NCBI GenBank assembly: GCA_964017145.1
Contig: OZ024850.1
Span: 1,837,618-1,901,617 of the forward strand
Length of the DNA: 64,000 nucleotides
Reading direction: 5' to 3'
Origin: Agrocybe praecox
Lineage: Eukaryota; Basidiomycota; Agaricomycetes; Agaricales; Agrocybaceae
The notes under the pieces were generated by a model. That model was not told the DNA's origin, did no database searches, and saw only the letters and a program-made list of their open reading frames with translations. Both the position numbers and the translations under genes were made by a program. This document shows positions 56,820-64,000 of this stretch, one piece after another (within the stretch, counting starts at the first letter, position 1; the number at the start of each line of letters is the position of its first letter).

Positions 56820-57665
56820 ATTTTTTACCTTTGATATCGATGGCATAAAGAACACATTAATTCCCGGGTATATTTTACTTTTGACAATGACGTTAAATGC
56901 GGATTAATAAACAATAGTTTTTTTTGCCGTTGCCAATGATGTTATATTGAGAGTGAGTGAATTGTGTTTTTTTTACTGTTGCTGACAGTTTAATAATGAT
57001 AGACAATGAACGTTTTTTTTATTACTGATTTCAACGATGTTAAGATGAGATAGAGTGAAGTTTGGGATTTTTACCGTTGTCTATGGGTGTGATCGTAACA
57101 GTGAGTGAGCAGTGTAATTTTTACTATTGTAGACGGTGCAATAATAACAGTAAGTAAGCTATGATATTTTTACCGTTACCTGTGGTGTAATAATAAAATG
57201 AGGGAATGATGGGATTTTTACCGTTGTCTGCGGTGTGATAGTAGCAGTGAGTGAACAGTGTAATTTTTACCGTTGTAGACGGTGCGATAATAACAGTAAG
57301 TAAGCTATGATATTTTTACCGTTACCTGTGGTGTAATAATAAAATGAGGGAACGATGGGATTTTTACCGTTGTCTATGGTGTGATAGTAGCAGTGAGTGA
57401 ATGGTGTAATTTTTACTGTTGTAGACGGTGCAATAATAACAGTAAGTAAGCTATGATATTTTTACTGTTACCTGTGGTGTAATAATAAAATGAGGGAACG
57501 ATGGGATTTTTACCGTTGTCTATAGTGTGATAGTAGCAGTGAGTGAACGGTGTAATTTTTACCGCTGTAGACGGTGCAATAACAACAGTAAGTAAGCTAT
57601 GATATTTTTACTGTTACCTGTGGTGTAATAATAGAATGAGGGAACGATGGGATTCTTACCAATGT
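56820..57665. repeat. 146-bp higher-order satellite built from ~49-bp units
   Basis: gggatttttaccgttgtct starts recur at 57064, 57211, 57357, 57503 and 57649, a period of 146-147 bp. Each unit holds three related ~49-bp monomers sharing atttttaccgttg and a gtaataataa-like part. Left of 57060 only diverged monomers with longer T-runs remain, so the array looks freshest on the right. Confidence 0.88.
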
Positions 57666-58398
57666 CGATGGTGTAGTGAATGAACTTTCAACTGTGCTAC
57701 CATTGACCATCAAAAACAGTGCTATATTTACCTTTAGTGACGACGTAAATAAATCGGAGCCTAGAGCATACTCCCAGTCTCCCACCAGCGTTAAGACTAG
57801 TGGGAAAACAAAACAGATAATCAACAACAGAATTGCAGGAGGAAAAAATGATTGCTCTATCGAACGAGGTGCATAGTAGTACATGCCGGTGAATCATAAT
57901 ACTACTGTAGGCCCGTAATTTTTCCTAATGCACGGCTACCTGGGGAATCCATAATTCGACCACTCAGTATACATAGATACTTATAGGCGTAAAAGGTGTT
58001 CAGCCTTAGTTTTATTTACTTTCTAATGAGCAGCGTCAACGCAAATTCACAGTACATTTGGCCCATGGTATACTTAACTTAGTCACGTGTATACATACCT
58101 AGGTGAACATTTTGATGCACTAATCATGTGGTCGTTTTGAAGCAAATTTCACACCGACCTTGACCCTCGTTGTGACTCAACTGTTGCGTGACGTCACTGC
58201 TGAACCACGTTGACGGTTGATCCTCAAGGCCTCACGTTTGAAAGTGCTTCCATCAACTCAACCACGCCACCTATATTGACGCTCTGACTATGGATTCAAT
58301 CCGTAAACTCGTGCAAGCAAATAGATCCTTCTAATCCATTTGTCGAGAAGTAGATCCCAGTGTAACATTCGACCACAACAACATCAAAGTACATTGGG
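57666..58398. other. Intergenic, no gene seen
   Basis: Between the satellite and the stop of the second epoxide hydrolase. Contains cacgtgtatacatac near 58084. No supportable frame. Confidence 0.45.
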
Positions 58399-60072
58399 TT
58401 ACGCATATCCAGTTTTACCTGGAACGAGGCCAAAAGCGCGGCTTCCTTTATTAAACATTTGTCTAAGATCATCGACTAATTCTTGGGGCTTCTCGTGCGA
58501 CGCAAAATGACCTCCACTCTCATGTTCAGATTCAAATATTAAATTCGGAGCTGCAAGCCAACTGTCAAGAAAATAAAGAACGATTATGTGTCAGGAATCA
58601 ACCAATGAACTTTGACACAGAGCACCGAAGTTCCGCACCTGCGAGGGAAGCTCATGATCTCCTTTGGGAAATACGAAAGTCCAATAGGTATGTTTGTTGG
58701 CGGTTGGAACTTCGCCATGTCGAGCTTTGCTCTAACAAACTCGCAATAAATGCGAACAGACGCTGCAGGACCTGAGCGCGAGAACCAATAGATCGACAGC
58801 CATGTGAGGACTAAAAAAGCAAAAGTTGTCAGCGGGAAGCGAACTAATTACGCCGAAAATGAGTATTTGAAAGTATGTACCTTCATCGTCCTCCCAGGGA
58901 TATTCATCGGCGTAGGTAACGAGCTTCTCGTATATCCATGCTAACAAGCCAGACGGAGGATCTGCCAGACTATATCCAAGCGTTTGAGGCTGAGTCGACT
59001 GTTGCGCGAAGTATCCACTTGATTTTTCTTGATACCATTGTATCCTTTTTAATCCTTCCAGCTCCTTTTCAGTGAATCCAGAGAGCACAGCAGAAAGGAA
59101 AGCCAACGGCTTGCTGAAAAGAGTCGGGGGAGCGGCACTAATACATGCAAAGTTAATAATTTCTAGAAGGGCAAGGATGGACATGGTTTGGATGTACTTG
59201 CATAGGAAAGTTCGAGTGCCATGCTTTGATGTGTTTCGTTCCATACATTTCTGCCATTTTACAAGTAATCTGTAGACTCTATTAGCGCTCCTACCTGAAG
59301 GATTTTGTCCGAACACACTATGTAGCCGGCATCTCCTCCTTGCGTAACTATTCAATATTAATATTCAGGGGTTAGCTGGATCTTCCGCAAAGGTTTCGAA
59401 TAAACGCACCATATTCTTCGTACCCTAGAGCTAGCATCACCCTGTGAGCTACCTAACGAGCAATAATCATTTACGGTGTCAGGAATAATGAATAAAAGTC
59501 GAGACTCAAGAGACTAATACCTCTGCGTACTGCGTTATCTCGAATCCCTTCTTCTTAGGGGCCTCCGAAAACCCAAATCCAGGCAAGCCAACAGCAACAA
59601 CATGAAAAGCAGGATATTCCTTCGAGCCCTGAACGAGCAAAGGGAGTATTTTCCTGACTTCTAAAAAGCTTCCGGGCCCTAATAAATAGGAGGCAAGAAG
59701 TTATCGTTTTGTTTATTCAGAACTTCGCGAACAAACGCGAAAATACCCACATCCATGGACGAACAACAAAGGAATCGCATTTCCCACCTCGCTCTTCTTA
59801 TGCACATAATGTACATTCAGCGTCCCGTGTCCCTCCACCTCTATGTCCCTCGTGAACTGAGGAAGTTCTTCATTCAAGGCAGCTTCATGTTTCCTCCAAT
59901 CGTAGCCCTCTCCCCATCGTGCGACCAGTCGTTTAATATCCCCGAGAGGAGCACCATATTCCCAGCCAGCATCCTCAAGTTCATCAGGGAAAGTCGTAAG
60001 CGCCAACTTCTGCTTCAAGCGGTCGACGCTTTCCTGCGGGACGGCTATCACGAATGGAGTTTCTTCTGCCAT
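58399..60072 (-). CDS. Epoxide hydrolase, alpha/beta-hydrolase fold (downstream paralogue)
   Basis: About eight to nine exons read from the ATG at 60072 to TAA at 58399. The N-terminal EHN-type cap ([31 protein letters not shown]) leads to the oxyanion motif HGWPGSF, which is split by the first intron after HG-T. Then come VGLPGFGFSEAP, the nucleophile elbow GGDAG, a lid with ring-opening Tyr candidates in IYWFSR, and the catalytic His in ESGGHFASHEKP. It ends in GLVPGKTGYA. All exon joins I could make keep phase, with introns near 50-80 bp. Epoxides are opened to diols through an ester on the Asp. Unusual: the Trp that normally follows the nucleophile (GGDWG) is Ala here, while the neighbour at 62015 has Trp. 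This gene is a tandem duplicate, 282 bp apart, same strand. Substrate unknown. Confidence 0.85.
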
Positions 60073-60354
60073 TTCGTCCAGTAGGAGTAGAGGAACAACG
60101 AGCGTAATGATATGAGAACTCTTGCCGCGTATTTCATTTCAAATATTAGCTGATGATATTCGACAATCGTGGAAACTGAAAAAATCGTACGAATGCTCGG
60201 TCCGTGCTGTGCAGCGCAAGGTTTTCCTCCACGAAGCATTAGCCCCCGTTGATGATTGCCAGCTTCCTTGGAGCAGCGATATACAATCCATAAAACGGGC
60301 AATGATGGATTTCAACACCATAATACACTGCATTCATTGCATATACCAATAGAT
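60073..60354. other. Spacer between the epoxide hydrolase genes
   Basis: 282 bp holding the promoter of the downstream copy and the 3' end of the upstream copy. No clear TATA box. Confidence 0.5.
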
Positions 60355-62015
60355 TTAAGCAAAACCTGCCTTACCAGGAACCACCCCAAAGCAAGGTCCC
60401 TTCTTCCCAAACATCTTCCTAACATCATCGACCAGTTCGTTGGGTTTCTCGTGTGCGGCAAAGTGGCCCCCACTATCATGTTCAGATTCGAACACTAGAT
60501 TCTTTATCCTCAACCAGCTATATAATAAATTTAGTTAATCGACATTCCTTTCACTTTGGTTAATAATAAATGTTATTTACCTGCGGGGTAGGATGAGAAG
60601 TTCCTGTGGAAAATATGAGATGCCCTTGGGTATACTTGAAAGCATGGGCTTCTGGAAAAAAGATGGATCAGGCTTGATCACTTCATAATAGATGCGCAGT
60701 GAAGCAGTAGGCCCAGCTCGCGAGAACCAATAGATGGAAACCCAAGTCAGGACTGGATTATTGGGGAACAATGATTATCAGCAACATATTACGAAGGGTA
60801 AGTAAGCAGCAGAAGTACCTTCGTCGTCTTCCCATGGATAATTGTCACTCCAAGTGACGAGTCTTTCAAATATCCATGCTAAGAGACCGGCAGGAGAATC
60901 GGCCAAACCGTATCCAAGAGTTTGTGGGTAGGTCTGTTGTTGCTTGACATATCCGAAAGCCTTGTCCAAGTACCAATTTGTTCTTTTCAATCCTTCCTTT
61001 TCTTTGGCGCTATACCTCGTGAGCAGATGCTTGACATATAGCAAAGGCGTGTATTTGGGGTGTGGAAACGCAGCTCTGTATGCAGGTAGATGGACGTTAG
61101 CTAGGAGTAGCAAAAGAAATATATTATATGCTAACTGTTGGAAATTTGTATGCCATGCTTTGGCATATTTTCCGCCGTAAAGTTGAGCAAGCTTCCATGC
61201 AATCTATCCGACCAAATATGTGTTAGGAATAACGCAAGCATTAAAAACTGGCACGCATACCGTACATCCCCAGTCCCCTCCTTGCACAACTTGAATGAAT
61301 GAATGTTTAATGATGACGAGCTACTCCAGAATCCAACGAACTTGACATACCATATTCATTGTAGCCCAACGCGAGCATTAGTTTATGACCAACCTACAAA
61401 AAAAAATAGTCTTGAGCAATCTGCTTCCTCGGTGTATGCATATTCTAGTCATCATACCTCAGCATATTGCTCCATCGTAAACCCTGGTTTCGAGGGTGCT
61501 TCTGAGAATCCATACCCAGGAAGTCCAACAGCGACGACATGAAATGCAGGATGTTCCGCGCCTCCTTGGATTAACAAAGGAAGTATTTTCCGAACTTCAA
61601 TAAAACTTCCCGGCCCTACAAAAACCCAAAAATCATCAGACACGTCCATCTACAACGCACGAGAGCCAACAGACAGACAGACAGACAGGCACTCACATCC
61701 ATGGATGAACAACAAAGGAATTGCATCTACCACCTCGCTCTGCTTATGGATATAATGAATATTCAATGTCCCGAACCCATCGACGTCGATATCGCGTGTG
61801 AATTGGGGGAGCTCCTCGTTGAGCTCAGCTTCGTGCTTCCTCCAGTCATACCCATCCTTCCAGCGAGCAATCAGGCGCCGGACGTCAGCCAGTGGGACAC
61901 CATACTCCCACCCAGAGTTCTCCAGCTCGTCAGGCAAGTCAGTGAGAGCCAGCTTCTGCTTGAGACGCTCGACACGCTCGTCAGGGATTGCAATCTTGAA
62001 CGGGGTCTCTGCCAT
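60355..62015 (-). CDS. Epoxide hydrolase, alpha/beta-hydrolase fold (upstream paralogue)
   Basis: ATG at 62015, TAA at 60355. Exon 1 ends at 61697 within HGW, exon 2 covers 61615-61458, and further exons carry [39 protein letters not shown], the long lid exon (61060-60820: [12 protein letters not shown] to NYPWEDDEG), [18 protein letters not shown] and the last exon with [16 protein letters not shown]. All family landmarks are present: EHN cap, HGWPGSF, nucleophile Asp in GGDWG, Tyr in the lid, and His in GGHFA. It should be active, hydrating epoxides to diols, probably in detoxification or secondary metabolism. Gene structure matches the paralogue intron for intron, which shows tandem duplication after the introns were in place. 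Confidence 0.9.
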
Positions 62016-62070
62016 GGTTTAGGGGGTTGAAATCCGATGTGCTTCAAGTTTTGCTCGATGGGCTATTTAT
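62016..62070 (-). promoter_or_regulatory. Proximal promoter with TATA-like box
   Basis: On the gene strand, ATAAATAG at 62063-62070 lies about 50 nt before the ATG at 62015. No equivalent is seen before the downstream paralogue. Confidence 0.45.
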
Positions 62071-63048
62071 GTGCGGAAAACGCGTTTAAGCTCAACGAAA
62101 ACAATTGAGCTACGAAAAATTAGAAGCCCATCGCTTAGAAGGTCTGAATAAGCAGGTTGTCCTGAGTAAGCGCGACGTGTGGAGAAGGTGAGGAGCAGGC
62201 AGCATAGCGCATTGAATAGGAATCCCTGAAATGGTCGAGGTGCGGAGTACGTTCAAAGTGGCTGGTTTTTTGTCAGCTTCGAGGTGGTCATTTTCAAGTC
62301 GTCGAGTACGAATGCTCAAGAGCAGATTCTGTAAATTGCTTTCATGTTAGTCATGGCTTGTTGTAACAAACTGTCGAACCTTGGTCGAACCACAAGTTAC
62401 CGGCATCAGATAACGTCAGGACCCAACTTCGATGCATGGTGCCCTGGGAGATTCAGAAAACACACTCATTTAGAATAGTGACTCGAGCGATAACGTTACA
62501 AGTCGAGTCATAACAATTCCGAAGTCTGATTTAGATTCTAGATCAAGCAAACCAGTCAAAAAAGAAGAAGAAAACAAGTACAAAGTACATTACTTATTTA
62601 ATTTTTTAATTTTGTTCGTTCAACAGAATGTGTTGAACATGGTATATAAGAAAGACGTAAAAGACCATAGATAATAGAAGACACAAGCCTTCATACAGAT
62701 TACCAACCATAAGAGAAAGAAAGAAAAGGGGAAGAAAAACAACATGAAGAAGGAAGGAAAGCAGTGTCAGGTCGATGTGTATGTGTATAGACGGATAAAA
62801 AAAATCGAGATAGATAATAAAAAAAGCATATGAGATGATCAATAATAATTAGGCACGTAAATCCAAAGTGCGCCCTGCGCATGAAAATCATAAGTAAAAA
62901 AAGAGAGCATATTTCTGGAACCCGTCATAACGATCGTGGCGCGCGACACATTAGAATTGCATCCCCAAGTATTACTTGAAAAAACCCTTGAGAAACCACC
63001 CATCCTCGTATTTCCGAGTGAAAGAAAGCAAGGGGAAAGTGACAGCAA
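62071..63048. other. Intergenic, no gene seen
   Basis: AT-rich, with long purine-rich runs at 62555-62580 and 62710-62745. Contains the 3' untranslated region of the gene to the right. Confidence 0.45.
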
Positions 63049-64000
63049 CTACGCGGCAATAGCCTTGAAGCTCGAAGGAGGCCCGACTCTACTCGGCCTC
63101 GGTCCCTTACGCGCGTTCGCAGCGGCAGCAGCAGCAGCAGCACTAGCAGCCTCCGCCTCCATCTTCGCCGCTCGCAGCGCAGCGCTCCTATTCATCTTCG
63201 GCGCGATGCTCGGGGCAGCTACGCTACTCGGGCGTCTTTTGAGTTCGGGTTTCGGCGGGGCGGGAGCACCACCACCATTCGTTTTGGGTTTCGTAACAGC
63301 GGAAGAGGTCGCAGGGTTCGGCCGGGCAGCAGCTACAGACGATGCGCGCGGTACGGCGTATCTTGACGCTGCTGTTCCCGAGGCTTGTGAAGCAGGGCGA
63401 ACGACAGCAGCCAATGATGGTCTTGGTGCGGCTGACGAGCTTGAAGATGCTCGAGATAGAGAAGCAGCTTTGACTCCTGACCGGACTAAAGAATGAACGT
63501 TATAAGAACTTCAATCCTCTCACTGATTCGATCACCATGGTACTTACAAGAACTCGGTGGGACAGCTTGCTGCTGCTCTTTTTCCTTCTCCTTCTGCTGT
63601 GCCCTCAACGCCGCACTTTTATTCAACCTGGGGGCCATAGCAGGCGCCTTTGAAGAAGCGACAGCAATACTCTCGCGCCTCTTATGACCTGGTATGCCCT
63701 CAAACGTATTCTTCTTAACCAGCTCTCCATCGCCCGACAACGACCTCTGCTTCATCGACGTAGGTGGCGCAACGGGCTGACCAAGCCTTAACGACGCGGC
63801 CTTCGTCATCCTAGGCGCAATCGCCGGAGCGGCCGTCGACGCAACCTGTATCGTACTCGAGCGCTTATGCCCGGGCACATTCGCAAACGTCTGTGCAAGT
63901 CTCTCCTTCGACACTGGTACCCTTGGCGTTGCCGGCACCTTATCCACCGCATGTCCTGCGCGCAGAGCTGCAGCGCGCGTCGTCCGCGGTACGATGTCCG
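63049..64000 (-). CDS. 3' end of a gene with repeated PGHKR modules (5' part outside the window)
   Basis: Two exons, from beyond 64000 to 63548 and 63485-63049, join in phase through a 62-bp intron (GTAAGT...TTTAG). The protein is disordered, rich in Ala, Pro, Ser and Arg. At least three copies of a module are seen: FANVPGHKRSSTIQVAS followed by APAIAPRMTKAASLR; FEGIPGHKRRESIAVAS followed by APAMAPRLNKSAALRA; and a shortened KRRPSSVAAPSIAPKMNRSA. A poly-Ala helix and a basic SRVGPPSSFKAIAA end follow. Each module pairs a basic PGHKRR patch with phosphorylatable Ser and an APRLNK(S/A)AALR helix, which would suit repeated binding to a partner. The family is not named, and more modules probably lie beyond the edge. 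Confidence 0.8.

Noticed and set aside
60480..60500. A gattcgaac-like word resembling a tRNA B box
   Set aside because: It lies in the last exon of the upstream epoxide hydrolase (coding for FESEHD) and has no matching A box or cloverleaf. No tRNA genes were found in the window.

Overview
The window looks like an accessory, repeat-rich stretch of an Agaricomycete (mushroom-forming basidiomycete) genome. The reasons are short spliceosomal introns (about 45-80 bp, GTRNGT...YAG, often with a CTAAC/CTAAT-like branch site), a KDZ-superfamily transposase with the cysteine clusters typical of mushroom genomes, a STE3-type pheromone-receptor relic, tandem epoxide hydrolases and a chromodomain Ty3/gypsy element. 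There are no tRNA or rRNA genes, no CRISPR arrays and no bacterial-type operons. Exon joins were worked out by hand from splice sites and reading phase; none is backed by RNA data.

Layout. 1-5.5 kb: one arm pair of a foldback element, a degenerate 21-bp tandem repeat, and otherwise no gene I can support. 5.5-10.5 kb: two minus-strand orphan genes, a 333-aa protein and a seven-exon 900-aa protein with an acidic Ser/Asp repeat domain. 11.1-11.6 kb: an array of a ~92-bp satellite. 13.1-19.6 kb: a complete minus-strand LTR retrotransposon with apparently identical 508-bp LTRs, a 5-bp target duplication, intact gag and pol, and signs of Tf1-like self-priming. 20.4-24.1 kb: decayed fragments of an auxilin/Swa2 gene and probably a Rho GTPase. 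25.2-26.6 kb: the same 92-bp satellite, mostly inverted, then switching orientation. 27.1-30.3 kb: a frameshifted KDZ transposase gene. 31.0-32.3 kb: a four-exon orphan coiled-coil gene. 32.4-33.1 kb: a second foldback element. 33.3-35.7 kb: an aminoglycoside-phosphotransferase-like kinase and a small orphan gene. 36.6-42 kb: relics of COQ1 (polyprenyl diphosphate synthase), of a STE3 mating-pheromone receptor, and of a TPR-repeat gene with two in-frame stops. 43.9-50.5 kb: duplicated, decayed modules without recognisable function. 51.2-52.1 kb: an inverted-repeat element with internal microsatellites. 53.4-56.1 kb: a Lon protease (PIM1) fragment and a disrupted low-complexity gene. 56.8-57.7 kb: a 146-bp higher-order satellite. 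58.4-62.0 kb: two tandem, multi-exon epoxide hydrolases. 63.0-64.0 kb: the 3' end of a gene encoding a repeated PGHKR module.

The intact, plausibly working genes are the retrotransposon gag/pol, the two epoxide hydrolases, the phosphotransferase, four orphan genes and the gene running off the right edge. Much of the rest is fragments of core genes that keep their introns, so they were copied as DNA rather than through mRNA. The best candidates for something new are the self-priming signature of the retrotransposon, the 900-aa orphan, the pheromone-receptor relic and the mirrored satellite arrays around the retrotransposon.
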